This document shows positions 36,694 to 46,256 of a stretch of 64,000 nucleotides of DNA, one piece after another. Under the pieces are notes generated by a model. That model did not search any database and was not told the origin of the DNA. It saw only the letters and a program-made list of their open reading frames with translations. Numbering within the stretch: the stretch's first letter is position 1; each line of letters opens with the position of its first letter. A program made the translations under genes and the position numbers. The stretch is from Prado023 sp963706885 (GTDB lineage: Bacteria; Actinomycetota; Actinomycetes; S36-B12; CAIYMF01), in assembly GCA_963706885.1 (NCBI GenBank), contig CAVPNX010000009.1, positions 62,001-126,000 of the forward strand, given 5' to 3'.

Positions 36694-38685
36694 ATGGCAG
36701 GTCGCGTGCGCTCCGAGGACGTGGCGCTGGTGCGCGAGCGGGTGCGCGTCGATGCGGTGATCGGCGAGGTCGTCACACTGCGCTCGGCGGGAGCAGGATC
36801 GCTGAAGGGGTTGTGCCCCTTCCACGACGAGCGCTCCCCGAGCTTCCACGTCACCCCGGCCCGCGGCCTCTACTACTGCTTCGGGTGCGGTGAGGGCGGC
36901 GACGTCGTCGACTTCCTGATGAAGCACGACCACCTGACGTTCGCCGAGGCGATCGAGAAGCTCGCCGACCGGGCGGGCGTGACGCTGCGCTACGAGGACG
37001 GCGTCGGTCCGAGTCGCACCGGGCCCAACCGCCAGCGGCTGGCCCAGGCGAACAAGGTGGCCGCAGCCCACTACGTGCGCGCACTGGCCTCACCGGAGGC
37101 ATCGATCGGACGGCAGTTCCTGGCCGAGCGCGGGTTCGACGCGGCCGCGTGCGAGCACTTCGGCGTGGGGTTCGCGCCCAAGTCGTGGGACGGGCTGCTG
37201 GGGCACCTGCGCTCGGCGGGCTTCACGGACGCCGAGATCCTGGCCGCGGGCCTCGCGTCCCAGGGCCAGCGCGGGACGTACGACCGCTTCCGCGGGCGGC
37301 TCGTGTGGCCGATCCGCGACGCTGCAGGCGACGTCCTGGGCTTCGGTGCCCGCAAGCTTTTCGACGACGATGAGGGACCCAAGTACCTGAACACCCCGGA
37401 GACGCCGCTGTACAAGAAGTCCCACGTCCTCTACGGCATCGACCTGGCACGCCGCGACATCGCCAAGCACAAGCAGGTGGTGGTGGTCGAGGGATACACG
37501 GACGTCATGGCCGCGCACCTGGCCGGTGTGACGACCGCGGTCGCCACGTGCGGGACGGCCTTCGGTCCTGACCACGCATCGCTGCTGCGCCGCTACCTGA
37601 TGGACGACGACACCTTCGGCGGTGAGGTCATCTTCACGTTCGACGGTGATGCCGCCGGCCAGAAGGCCGCGCTGCGGGCGTTCGAGGGTGACCAGCGGTT
37701 CGTCGCCCAGACGTTCGTGGCGATCTCCCCGGACAACATGGACCCCTGCGAGCTTCGCCTGGCCAGCGGTGACGCGGCGGTGCGCGAGCTGGTGGCCTCG
37801 CGGACCCCGTTGTTCGCCTTCGCGATCCGCTCGGCGGTCGCCGGGTTCGACCTGTCCACGGCGGAGGGCCGGGTGGCGGCCGTGCGCAAGGCCGCCCCGC
37901 TGGTCGCCCGCATCCGCGACGCCGCGCTGCGCCCGGAGTACTCCAGGCTGCTGTCCGGGTGGGTGGGCGTGCCCGAGGGTGAGGTGCGTGCGGCGGTGAC
38001 ATCCGCGGGGCGTGCCGGGGCGGCCTCCCGAACGGCACAGGGTGCCCGGGGCGGGCAGGGATCGGGTCGGGCCGGTGGGGGTGCGGCGGACCGTGCGACC
38101 GGCCAGGGGGGCTCGACCCCCGACGCGGCGGCCGCCTCCGCGGTCGACGGCGCGGCCGGAGCTGAGGGGGGCGCTGACGCCGCGCCAGCTCGGGCGCCGC
38201 GGCCGAACCCGCGGGACCCGGGGCTGTTCGTCGAGCGTGAGTCGCTCAAGTGCGTCCTGCAGGTCCCGGACCTGGTCGGTGACTGGTTCGACTCCGTGCA
38301 GGCGCAGTCCTTCCGGCACCCGCGCTACGCGGAGGTCCAGCAGGCGCTCGTGGCCGCGGGTGGACCGAACGGGCGCACCGGTGGGCAGGAGTGGATGGAC
38401 GCCGTGATGACCGCGTGCCCCGATGACACTGTGCGCGACCTGGTCCGCGAGCTGGCCGTCGAGCCGTTGGTGACCTCCGGCGAGCCGACCGAGCGGTACG
38501 CGACGTCCATCGTCGCCCGACTGCTGTCCGACGAGGCGGGCCGACGTCTGGCCGACCTGAAGCGTGAACTGGGTCAGCTCGACCAGGCGGGCCAGGCCGA
38601 TCAGGTGGCCGCAGTGTTCGCGGACGTGATGGCTCTGGAGGCCTACCGCCGGGAGCTGGCCCAGGTGGGGCGGGCGGAGGACTGA
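36694..38685 (+). CDS. dnaG: DNA primase
   Basis: The 663-residue primase makes RNA primers for replication. The N-terminal CHC2-type zinc finger has CPFHDERSPSFHV followed by YYCFGCGEGGD. The Toprim core contains VVVVEGYTDVMAAHLAG and FTFDGDAAGQKAA. A Gly/Ala/Pro-rich linker (about residues 440-510) separates the C-terminal helicase-binding domain. The ATG at 36694 is the standard start (MAGRVRSEDVALVRERV); a second ATG lies at 36685. It is divergent from the YdcF-like gene. Confidence 0.97.
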   Translation: MAGRVRSEDVALVRERVRVDAVIGEVVTLRSAGAGSLKGLCPFHDERSPSFHVTPARGLYYCFGCGEGGDVVDFLMKHDHLTFAEAIEKLADRAGVTLRYEDGVGPSRTGPNRQRLAQANKVAAAHYVRALASPEASIGRQFLAERGFDAAACEHFGVGFAPKSWDGLLGHLRSAGFTDAEILAAGLASQGQRGTYDRFRGRLVWPIRDAAGDVLGFGARKLFDDDEGPKYLNTPETPLYKKSHVLYGIDLARRDIAKHKQVVVVEGYTDVMAAHLAGVTTAVATCGTAFGPDHASLLRRYLMDDDTFGGEVIFTFDGDAAGQKAALRAFEGDQRFVAQTFVAISPDNMDPCELRLASGDAAVRELVASRTPLFAFAIRSAVAGFDLSTAEGRVAAVRKAAPLVARIRDAALRPEYSRLLSGWVGVPEGEVRAAVTSAGRAGAASRTAQGARGGQGSGRAGGGAADRATGQGGSTPDAAAASAVDGAAGAEGGADAAPARAPRPNPRDPGLFVERESLKCVLQVPDLVGDWFDSVQAQSFRHPRYAEVQQALVAAGGPNGRTGGQEWMDAVMTACPDDTVRDLVRELAVEPLVTSGEPTERYATSIVARLLSDEAGRRLADLKRELGQLDQAGQADQVAAVFADVMALEAYRRELAQVGRAED

Positions 38686-39188
38686 TGCGCTGGCGGCGTG
38701 AGGTGGATCCCCGGGTGGCCGAGGTGCTGGCCGGTGCGCCAGGGGAGCGGCTCCTGGCGTGGGGGGAGCTCGTCGACGGCCAGGTGGTGGTCTGCACCGA
38801 CCTGGCCATCCACATGCCCGCCGACGGCCGGGTCCCGTGGGACCTCGTGGTCCGCGGTTCGTGGTCCGAGGAGTTCCTCGACCTGGTGGTCCAGCCTGCG
38901 CCAGCAGCGGCGAGCCGCCAGCTCCGGTTGCGGTTCGACGAGCCGGGCCAGATCCCGTCGGTCGTCAAGGAACGTGTGCAGTGGACCGTCGTCGCGTCGC
39001 ACCCCGCAGAGCTGGTCCACCCCGACGGGCGGACCGGGTGGGCGATGCTCAACGCCCGCCGCTCGCCGGCCACGGGCGACGTGCGCTGGTCGGTCGTGTT
39101 CGACTCCGCCCTGGACTCCAGCGACGCCGGCTGGCGGGCGGCTGCCGATGCTGCGCTGACGGACCTGCGCGGGCAGCTCGGCGTCTGA
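38685..39188 (+). CDS. Conserved protein downstream of dnaG, function unknown
   Basis: The 167-residue product starts at an ATG overlapping the dnaG stop (TGATG). It is soluble, with no signal peptide or membrane segment, and has alternating strands such as LLAWGELVDGQVVVCTDLAI and WTVVASHPAELVH that suggest a beta-rich PH-like fold. Similar small genes often follow dnaG in actinomycetes. Coupling suggests co-expression with primase. No function can be assigned. Confidence 0.75.
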   Translation: MRWRREVDPRVAEVLAGAPGERLLAWGELVDGQVVVCTDLAIHMPADGRVPWDLVVRGSWSEEFLDLVVQPAPAAASRQLRLRFDEPGQIPSVVKERVQWTVVASHPAELVHPDGRTGWAMLNARRSPATGDVRWSVVFDSALDSSDAGWRAAADAALTDLRGQLGV

Positions 39189-39241
39189 GGTCCCTGCCCC
39201 CCGGAGGCCCACGCCCCCCGCAGGCCCGGCCGCATCGCGGT

Positions 39242-39271
39242 TTGGGCGGCGGCGCCCCGGGTTGGTATCCT
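39242..39271 (+). promoter_or_regulatory. Candidate promoter of tRNA-Asn
   Basis: TTGGGC (39242-39247) and TATCCT (39266-39271) are separated by 18 bases and end 12 bases before the mature tRNA 5' end. Spacing and the lower-GC -10 make this plausible. Confidence 0.5.
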
Positions 39272-39283
39272 TCTGCCGTTCGA

Positions 39284-39356
39284 TCCCCCATAGCTCAATT
39301 GGCAGAGCGTTCGGCTGTTAACCGATAGGTTTCTGGTTCGAGTCCAGATGGGGGAG
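39284..39356 (+). tRNA. tRNA-Asn (anticodon GTT)
   Basis: A 73-base cloverleaf is readable. Acceptor arms are TCCCCCA and TGGGGGA with discriminator G. The D stem is GCTC/GAGC, the anticodon loop CTGTTAA, the T arm CTGG-TTCGAGT-CCAG. CCA is not encoded. The outermost anticodon-stem pair is T-T, a minor mismatch. The sequence resembles the actinobacterial tRNA-Asn I recall. Confidence 0.95.
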
Positions 39357-39429
39357 CAACACAGCAGGTCAGAGCTGGATGCACACGCGGGCATTGACAG
39401 GTCCGTCCAACCTGTTGACACTCAGCGAC

Positions 39430-40394
39430 ATGGCGCTGCCGACGGGGATGACGCTTCGCCAGTCGGCGGGTGCCGGCGACATCCCGGCGCTCGTCGCGCT
39501 GGGCGATGCGACATGGTCGGCGCTTTATGGGCGGACCGGCTACGTGACCACCGCGTCCCTGGAGATGTCCCTCAAGCGTCCCGGGCGGGATCCCGAGCGT
39601 GACGACCCGGTCGTCTTCGCCGGTGACCGGCTCGTCGCGGGTGCGTCGCTCGTGGCACAACCACCCATGACGGAGGTCGTCTGCCCGATCATCGTCGATC
39701 TGGCGCTGCCCGCCGACGACCGATCTGCCTGCATCGATGCCCTGATCGGGGCCCTCCGAGGACGCCGCGTACGCCCGCATCGCGGATGACGATGCCAGTC
39801 TCGAGCGGGTGTTCGGCCTGAGCGTCCCGACCCGCGACACGGGGTTGCGTGACCATGTGCGCGGTCTGGGCTGGACGCTGTCGCGGACCTACTTCGAGAT
39901 GGCGATCGACCTGACCGGAGTATCCTTCCCGGACGTCGAGTGGCCCGAGGGCATGACGATGCGGACGTTCGGCGACGCCGCGGTCGTGGAGCCTGCGATC
40001 GACAGTGATGACCGACGCATTCGCCGACCATCACGGTGACTTCGCGTCACCGGACTCCTGGCGGCATTGGCTGACCGCCGAGATGATCCTGCCGGACGCG
40101 AGCTACCTGCTGGACGACGCCGACGGCCCAGTCGGTGGCCTCGTCTGTTCCGACTTCGGCGACGGCGAGGGCTACATCGGCGCTATCGGCGTGCGTCGCC
40201 GGGGGCGGGGCAAGGGTGCCGCTTCGGCGATGCTGCGCCGGGCCCTCCACGACCTGGCTGCGGCCGGGTTCCCACGCGCCAGGCTGGACGTTGATGGCGA
40301 GAACACGACAGGGGCACTCGGACTCTACGAGCGCGCCGGGATGTCGGTGCGCGTCGCAACCGAGGACTGGGTGACACCACTGCATCGGAGGTAG
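39430..40394 (+). pseudogene. GNAT-family N-acetyltransferase, broken by two frameshifts
   Basis: Three successive frames give one GNAT-like protein. The first part runs from ATG 39430 (MALPTGMTLRQSAGAGDIPALV) to about 39754. The middle part (AAYARIADDDASLERVFGLS) runs to about 40000. The C-terminal acetyltransferase domain has VRRRGRGKGAASAMLRRAL (acetyl-CoA loop) and ends at 40394. Both breaks look like single extra bases (first near 39754-39758). Total length of about 320 residues suggests a two-domain GNAT. Either a pseudogene or an error-affected gene; the substrate is unknown. Confidence 0.7.
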
Positions 40395-40610
40395 CCGGCG
40401 CCACCCGCGGCGGGCGATCGCTGTCTGGTCGCGGCCGGCAACCCGCCCCACCTGTGCGGCCGACTGGCTGGCCTGGGCGCAGGGCCTGACTCGTGCCATG
40501 GGCGAACCGGCGCCGCGAGGACCACCCTCTGCCCGCCCCGCCCCGGCCTGCGATCCCACCGCGCTACTGCGCGGTGCATGTCCTCCGGGCAACTGAGTCT
40601 GGCGTGGGAC

Positions 40611-41003
40611 CTAGAGGCGCCCGGCGGCGCGTAGCACGGCCACGGCGCGCCCGGCGGCGGACACGGGCAGGCGGGAGTCCCGGAGCCCGGCGGCGAGCGC
40701 ATCCAGGCCTTCTTCGCCCAGGGCGTCGGCCCAGACCTGGGCGGCTTGTTCATCGGTCTGGTCGAGTCCGAGGGCGCGCAGGGCGTCCTGGTCGCCTTGG
40801 AGCAGGGCCCCCACGCTGCCTCCGAGCGCCGAGCAGAGCGCGATGGCATCAGCCACGGTGACCCGCCGGGAGCCCTTCTCCAGGGCCGCGATGGTGGGTC
40901 GGCTCAGCCCGGTCCGTTCAGCGAGGTCGATCTGCCGGATGCCCTGCCGGGCGCGTAGGGCCCGCAAGTTGGCCGCGATCACCTGATCAGTGTCATGGGC
41001 CAT
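40611..41003 (-). CDS. XRE-family helix-turn-helix regulator
   Basis: The 130-residue product has an N-terminal HTH_XRE domain (about 7-62: LRALRARQGIRQIDLAERTG, then LSRPTIAALEKGSRRVTVADAI). A helical C-terminal region of unknown role follows. Small XRE proteins usually repress their own or adjacent operons. It is divergent from the zinc-ribbon gene across a 457-base gap. No toxin gene is visible next to it. Confidence 0.85.
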   Translation of the reverse strand: MAHDTDQVIAANLRALRARQGIRQIDLAERTGLSRPTIAALEKGSRRVTVADAIALCSALGGSVGALLQGDQDALRALGLDQTDEQAAQVWADALGEEGLDALAAGLRDSRLPVSAAGRAVAVLRAAGRL

Positions 41004-41460
41004 AAGCGCATGGTCCCGTTCTCGCAGGGCGCCGGCAAGTGCGCCACGCGGTACCGTGTCAGTCTTCTGGTGTCACGGTTTCGACCACGCTGCTATATTG
41101 AGTACCGATGAAGCCCATAAACTGTTCCCCGGTCACAGATCGGAGCACGGGGTGATGGGCAGGGATCCTGCGCGACGGGTCGCGCCCGCGAGGTGTGGAT
41201 GGACCTGTGCGCCCTTCCTGTTCGACGGGGGCAGGAAGGGCGCGCAGGTCCAGCCGGAACAGTCCACGGGGACGACGGGCGTTGGTGTCGAGGCGTCCGC
41301 TGCGCTCAGGCCCGCCGGGAACGGTCCGATCCCGTCCCGGCGGGACCTGCCTCCCCGGCTGGGCACCTACCCGCAGCGGCGCACCCACACGGTGAGCGCG
41401 GCGGCGCTGGACCCCCACCGCGCGAGGACAGCTGCCACACCAGGTGGGCGGGGTGGCCCG
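41004..41460. other. 457-bp intergenic region with hairpin and AT-rich patch
   Basis: This gap between the divergent XRE and zinc-ribbon genes contains TATATT (41094-41099) in an unusually AT-rich patch. A 14-codon open frame follows from ATG 41108 (MKPINCSPVTDRSTG). A 21-bp-arm inverted repeat lies at 41200-41252. I see no convincing gene; the frame from 40990 that spans it looks non-coding until 41461. Confidence 0.5.
41200..41252. repeat. 21-bp inverted repeat with one mismatch, 11-base loop
   Basis: TGGACCTGTGCGCCCTTCCTG (41200-41220) pairs with the arm at 41232-41252 with one mismatch. The loop is 41221-41231. It lies between divergent genes, so it is not an obvious terminator for either. 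Confidence 0.8.
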
Positions 41461-41850
41461 GTGAGCACACCAGAACACGATGCGGCCCCACTTCCCTGCA
41501 GCACCTGCGGCCGCACCTGCCCGGACAGCGCATGGCGGACAGCCTGGCCGAACTGCCCGGCCTGTGCGGCACCGCAATTCACCGGGAACCAGGCGCCGGA
41601 TCCACTGCCCGGCTCCCCGCCCCGGTGGATCACCCTGATGGACGCGGGCCAGTCGGGTCCGGTGCTCTACGAGGTCCGCGGGGAGTGGCCCGTGGCCCAC
41701 GTCGTGAGGTTCGCGCAGGAGGTGGCGCTGTGCGGGCGACCGATGCCAGACCGGTTCGTGACCCTACGGTCCTCGACCATCCCGGCGGGCACGGACCTGT
41801 GCCCGGGGTGCCGCGCGGTGCGCGCGGGGTGGGGGTCGCCGGACGAGTAG
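41461..41850 (+). CDS. Zinc-ribbon protein, function unknown
   Basis: The 129-residue product from GTG 41461 has paired cysteines C13-x2-C16 and C32-x2-C35 (PCSTCGR and NCPACAA), as in a zinc ribbon. Near the end are another Cys (LCGRP) and a C-x2-C (DLCPGCRAV). The middle is mixed, with WITLMDAGQSGPVLYEVRG. The start is uncertain because the frame is open far upstream. I recognise no family and cannot rule out a non-coding frame. Confidence 0.45.
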   Translation: MSTPEHDAAPLPCSTCGRTCPDSAWRTAWPNCPACAAPQFTGNQAPDPLPGSPPRWITLMDAGQSGPVLYEVRGEWPVAHVVRFAQEVALCGRPMPDRFVTLRSSTIPAGTDLCPGCRAVRAGWGSPDE

Positions 41851-41904
41851 GGCGCGCTGCCCTGGCCATGGTGTCCAGGAGGGGTCGGTGAGCGTCTCAC
41901 CCGG

Positions 41905-42386
41905 TCAACGTGGCACGGCTCTGGTGCGGTGGGCCCTGACCCGGAGCTGGGTCAGTCGCGCGACTCCGATCGTGGCGACCAGCAGCCCTCCGGTGACGGC
42001 GGCGATCAGCATGGCCATCCCGAGCGCCACGGAGCCGGACCAGCCGAGGAAGTGGATCACCACTGTGGTGGGGTTCTGCAGGATGAAGACGATGAGCACC
42101 ACCGACAGCAGCGAGCGCGCTGATGACAGCCGCCCAGGCGGCACTGGCCCGTGTGGATCGAGGAGCCCGATCCGCCGACGATGTCCCGCCGGAGTCCACC
42201 TCCCGAGTGACCGGTGACGGCTCCGGCGGGCTCGTGGCCACGACGCGCTGCCCGGTCACCGGGACAACGGGATTCGGCCCCGTGTCCGTGGCATCGGGTG
42301 CCGAGGGGTCGTTCACGCGGGCGGACGCCGTCAGCCTGGCGTGCATCGAGCGTGTAGTCGCGGGAGTTGCTGTTCGAGGGGTTCAT
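41905..42386 (-). pseudogene. LapA-like small membrane protein, two frameshifts
   Basis: The C-terminal frame (ending at 41905) reads VVLIVFILQNPTTVVIHFLGW followed by GMAMLIAAVTGGLLVATIG, the two-helix signature of LapA-domain proteins. Upstream parts lie in two other frames: PVTREVDSGGTSSADRAPRS in the middle and MNPSNSNSRDYTLDAR from ATG 42386. Each junction (about 42125-42150 and 42335-42350) needs one base removed. Repaired length is about 160 residues. LapA proteins are implicated in envelope assembly. Confidence 0.6.
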
Positions 42387-42570
42387 GGTCGCACCTGGTC
42401 CTCTCGGCCAACGGGTGGCCGGTCTTGCGTGCATGGCGCCGGAGATGACGGATGGTCATCTGCGCGACGCGTCCTCACGTCTTCCACGCTACGCCGGTGG
42501 GCGGGAACGCGACAGGCGCTGGGAGGCCCGGTCCGCGGAGCCCGCGTGAGGGGCTCCACGGTGTCACCGA

Positions 42571-42796
42571 CTACGCGCGGTGCACTGCCTTCTTGGCCTT
42601 GTCCAGGATGTCGTTGAGTGAGTGCTGGACCTTGTCCAGTCCGCCCTCGACCTTGTCCTTGACCTTGTCGGTCTGCTCCTGCGTCTCGCCGGCCACTCGC
42701 TGCAGCCTTGCCCTCCGCCTGGAGGTCGTCGCTCCCGGTGAGCAGGCCCGCGGCTTCCTTGGCGTGGCCCTTGGCTTGTTCTGATTGTGCGCTCAT
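42571..42796 (-). pseudogene. CsbD-like stress-response protein, one frameshift
   Basis: ATG 42796 gives MSAQSEQAKGHAKEAAGLLT followed by GSDDLQAEGK. After removing one base near 42700-42707 the frame continues LQRVAGETQEQTDKVKDKVE and ends DILDKAKKAVHRA at 42571. The charged amphipathic helices and the DDLQAEGK segment match CsbD-family proteins, which are general-stress proteins of unknown mechanism. Length after repair is about 75 residues, typical for the family. Confidence 0.65.
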
Positions 42797-43120
42797 GGCG
42801 CACCGACCTTCCTGTTCCTCAGGGCCCCACCCGAAGGGCGTGATCCCTGATTTCAGGGTCCCACACTTCCCGCAGCCACGCCGACCACATCGACGCACTC
42901 CGCTCCCAGCCGGGACTGCCTGGCAACTCCGGCCGGCCCCTCTGTCCCGGATTCAGGAGTATGGTCGACGTACCGAGGACTCTCTCCCGTCGACGTCCGT
43001 CTGCGCTATCCCCCGGCTATCGAACCCAACGGGCCGCTCAGCGGCCAGAGCCCAGGGTTGCCATGACCGGTACCGTCGGACCTCCATCCACCGCCCCCTC
43101 CGCACGTGCGCGACGGCTCG
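42797..43120. other. 324-bp intergenic region
   Basis: This gap lies between the divergent CsbD-like and third acyl-CoA ligase genes. It contains a perfect short palindrome CCCTGATTTCAGGG (42845-42858) about 50 bases upstream of the CsbD start. AGGAAGG serves as a probable CsbD ribosome binding site. No other feature is evident. Confidence 0.5.
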
Positions 43121-44941
43121 ATGGCAGGAGATCTGGACACGCGGCTCCCGGCGCATGCCGACACCCTCGCCGGATCGATCCTGCACCGGGTCGCGGCCAC
43201 CCCGGACCGGGAGGCGTTCCGGTACCCCGGGCGGCGACGGGGGGTGGGATTCGATGACCTGGGGCCAGGCCGGGCAGGCGATCGTCACCCTGGCCGCCGG
43301 GCTGGTGTCGTTGGGCCTGCAGATCGGGCGACAGGGTGGCGATCGCGAGCAGCACCCGGGTGGAGTGGATCCTGGCCGACAGCGCGATCGTGTGCGCCGG
43401 TGGGGCCACCACCACGATCTACCCGAGCACCCAGGTCGACGAGGTCGTGTTCATCCTGGCCGACTCGGGGGCCCGGATCCTGGTCGCCGAGGACGCCGCC
43501 CAGGCGTCGAAGGCGGCCAATGACCGCGACCGGCTGCCGGCCCTGATGGCGATCGTGGTGCATCGACGGCCCCGGTGACGGCGACCTGATCATCAGCATG
43601 GACGCCCTTCGTGCCCTCGGAGCTGCTGCGTTGGCTGCTGACCCCCAGGTGGTCGACGCACGGGTCGCGCGACTGACCCCGGACTCGCTGGCCACCCTGA
43701 TCTACACCTCGGGGACCACCGGGAGGCCCAAGGGGGTCGAGCTGACCCACCGCAGCTGGGTGTTCGAGGGTGCCTCACTGGACGCCCTGGGGATCGTCAC
43801 GATCGATGACCTGCAGTACCTGTGGCTGCCCCTGTCGCACTCGTTCGGCAAGGTGCTGCTCGCCTTCGGCCTGCAGGTCGGGTTCGCCACGCCGTCGATG
43901 GCCGGATGGCCGAGCTGGTGCCCAACTGGCGGTGATCCGCCCGACCTTCATGGCTGGCGTGCCGCGGGTCTTCGAGAAGATCTACACGGCAGCAGACGGA
44001 CAGGCCCGGGCCGGTGGCAGCCTGCGGCGCTGGGCGTACGCCTGGGCTGTCAACACGTCAGCGGGCATCAAGGCATCACGTCGCTCGAACGCGACGGACG
44101 GGTCCGCTCGCTCGCATCGGAGCTGGCTCTGGCCGACCTGCTCGTCCACCACAAGGTCAGGGCCCTCACCGGAGGGCGGATCCGCTACTTCGTCTGCGGA
44201 TCGGCCGCGCTCGACGGCGAGGTGGCCCGCTGGTTCGACGCCGCCGGCATGCCCATCCTCGAGGGCTACGGCTTGACCGAGACCTCCGCGGCCACCAGCC
44301 TGGTGCGCCCCGACGACCAGGTGTTCGGAACCGTGGGCCAACCGATCCCGGGCACCGAGATCCGGATCGCAGCGGACGACGAGATCCTCCTGCGCGGACC
44401 GCACCTGATGACGGGGTACCACAACCTGCCCCGGGAGAACGCCGACGTCCTGCGCGCCGACGGCTGGCTGGCCACCGGGGACATCGGCTCCCTCGACGAC
44501 GCAGGACGGCTGCGGATCACCGACCGCAAGAAGGACCTGGTCAAGACCTCCGGTGGCAAGTACATCGCCCCCGGGGCCATCGCCGCCCGGTTCAAGGCCA
44601 TGACCGCCCTCGGGTCGCACCTGATCGTCCACGCCAACAACCGCAACTACGTCACCGCCCTGGTCAGCCTCGACCCCGACGCCCTGACCGCGTTCGCCAG
44701 CGCCCATCAGATGTCCGGCGAGCACGTCACCCTGTCGCAGTCCGTGCAGGTGAGGGCCGCCGTGCAGGAGACCATCGACGAGCTGAACGCCACGCTGAAC
44801 CGTTGGGAGACGATCAAGAAGTTCACGATCCTCACCCGCGACCTCACCGAGTCCCGCGGCGAGCTCACCACCAGCCTGAAGGTTCGACGCAAGGTCGTCG
44901 AGCAGCACTTCACCCACCAGCTCGACGCGATGTACCTCTGA
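43121..44941 (+). pseudogene. Long-chain fatty acid-CoA ligase, copy 3 (about six indels)
   Basis: Pieced across frames this is the same family as the genes at 5476 and 7507: LPAHADTLAGSILHRVAATP, then VAIASSTRVEWILADSAIV, YTSGTTGRPKGVEL, GYGLTET and ITDRKKDLVKTSGGKYI. Apparent extra bases lie near 43229-43231, 43326-43328 and 43558-43560. Apparent missing bases lie near 43892, 43926 and 44083. Repair restores the family pattern at each point. This is either a decaying paralogue or a badly called stretch. The last ~280 codons are uninterrupted. Confidence 0.85.
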
Positions 44942-45036
44942 CCACATGCCCCAGTGCGGACTCCACGGCGGTCTACGTGCTGCGGGCGAGCGGCCCGGCG
45001 AGATATCGCGCTGTTCCCGTCGCCCCCCCCCGGGGG

Positions 45037-45612
45037 TCACGGCGCGATCGGTACTCCCCGCAGGTCCTCGACCACGGCGTGGACGAGGGCCACCGGCGTG
45101 ACCAGGGCAGAGCCGAGCAGGGTCCCGGTCTCGTAGGACAGGCTGCTGCCGGGATCCGGGGCGCCCTTCACCCGTGAGCGCAGTGAGCCAAGCGGGATCC
45201 CGAGCGCGTTTCCCCACATGATCAGGCGGATGGCACGCAGGACGCAGAGGGCCTGCTCCGCGCCGTGGCGGTCCACGAGCTCAGTCCACGCCGCAGGCTC
45301 CGGGTGTCCGCGGGTGTCGGCGTAGTGCTGGGCGAACGCGATCCCTGCCAGTTGCCCATCCGGGACCCCCGAGCTGACCCCACCGAGGAGCTCCCGGACC
45401 TCGGCGTCGCTCAGGCCCGCCTCCAGTGCGCGGCGGGTGTGGGCATACGAGCAGATCTCGCAGCCGTTGACCTCGGTCACCGCCAGCATGACCCGCTCGG
45501 AGGCCGCCCGATCACACCGGGCATGGCGCGCTGCCCTGGTGGTCCGCAGCGCCAGCAGCGTGATCCGGTAGACCTCACGCACCGAGTAGTGCGTCCTGGT
45601 CGCTGTCGCCAT
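45037..45612 (-). CDS. Carboxymuconolactone decarboxylase / AhpD-like protein
   Basis: The 191-residue all-helical protein has the redox motif C-x2-C-x3-H (NGCEICSYAHT, Cys51, Cys54, His58) of AhpD-type alkylhydroperoxidases. Such proteins reduce peroxides with a partner thiol system, or act as decarboxylases when the Cys pair is absent. The ATG at 45612 gives MATATRTHYSVREVYRI; the upstream frame is Arg/Ser-rich and was rejected. It is convergent with ligase copy 3. Confidence 0.85.
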   Translation of the reverse strand: MATATRTHYSVREVYRITLLALRTTRAARHARCDRAASERVMLAVTEVNGCEICSYAHTRRALEAGLSDAEVRELLGGVSSGVPDGQLAGIAFAQHYADTRGHPEPAAWTELVDRHGAEQALCVLRAIRLIMWGNALGIPLGSLRSRVKGAPDPGSSLSYETGTLLGSALVTPVALVHAVVEDLRGVPIAP

Positions 45613-45763
45613 GCACGCTCCCTCGCCGCAGCCACTGCCGTCTGCTTCTGAGCCTAGCGGCCGGGCGTGGACCCGCCCGGACCGACGGACGACGCTCGGG
45701 CGAACGCACGAGCGCGGGAGTACGTCGGGTCGGTCGCCGCGGCTGGTGTGCCCCGCCGCGGTC

Positions 45764-46178
45764 TCAGCAGGAGGTGCGGAAGAACGCGGCGAACTCCGGG
45801 CGCGTGGCCACCGTCTGCGCCGCACTGCTGTAGGCGCTCCACGCTGCTGCCGGGTCGGCACTGAACTGCGCACATGCCTCGGCCTGCTGCGCCGGCGGAG
45901 TCAGCTCCCACGCGAGTGCGAGCAGTCCCGCGCCGACGGTGGACGCCGGGACCTGTGCAGTCGCCGAGTCGGACGAGGCGTCGGCCACAGGCGCCGCTCG
46001 ATGCGGTGGCTCCGGCCGACGTCTGCCAGACGAGGGTGAGGCCGAGTGCGGCGGCCGCCACGGCAGCGGCCGCGGCCAGCCCGGCGTGGCGGCCTCTGGG
46101 CCCGGTGTTCGCCTCGGGGCCCGCGGTCGGGGCAGGAGTCGCGTCGAGGTCGGGTGCGTCGATAATGGTGGAACTCAT
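45764..46178 (-). CDS. Secreted or membrane-anchored small protein (frameshifted)
   Basis: ATG 46178 (preceded by GAGGAAG) starts MSSTIIDAPDLDATPAPTAG, followed by a hydrophobic segment of about 20 residues (HAGLAAAAAVAAAALGLTLV). The frame then fails near 45985-46010, and one extra base leads into DSATAQVPASTVGAGLLALA and a Trp/Ala-rich domain ending RPEFAAFFRTSC at 45764. The repaired length is about 137 residues. No family is recognised. It is divergent from trmB. Confidence 0.55.
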
Positions 46179-46256
46179 TGCTGCTTCCTCTGATGGGGGA
46201 CAACCAGGTGCAACCCTGCCTCACCGGTAACCCGGGCAAACCGCCCAAAGGTCCCG

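Noticed and set aside
39284..39356. tRNA-Asn as an attachment site of an integrated element
   Set aside because: I found no repeat of the tRNA 3' end elsewhere in the window and no integrase, so no att pair can be defined.
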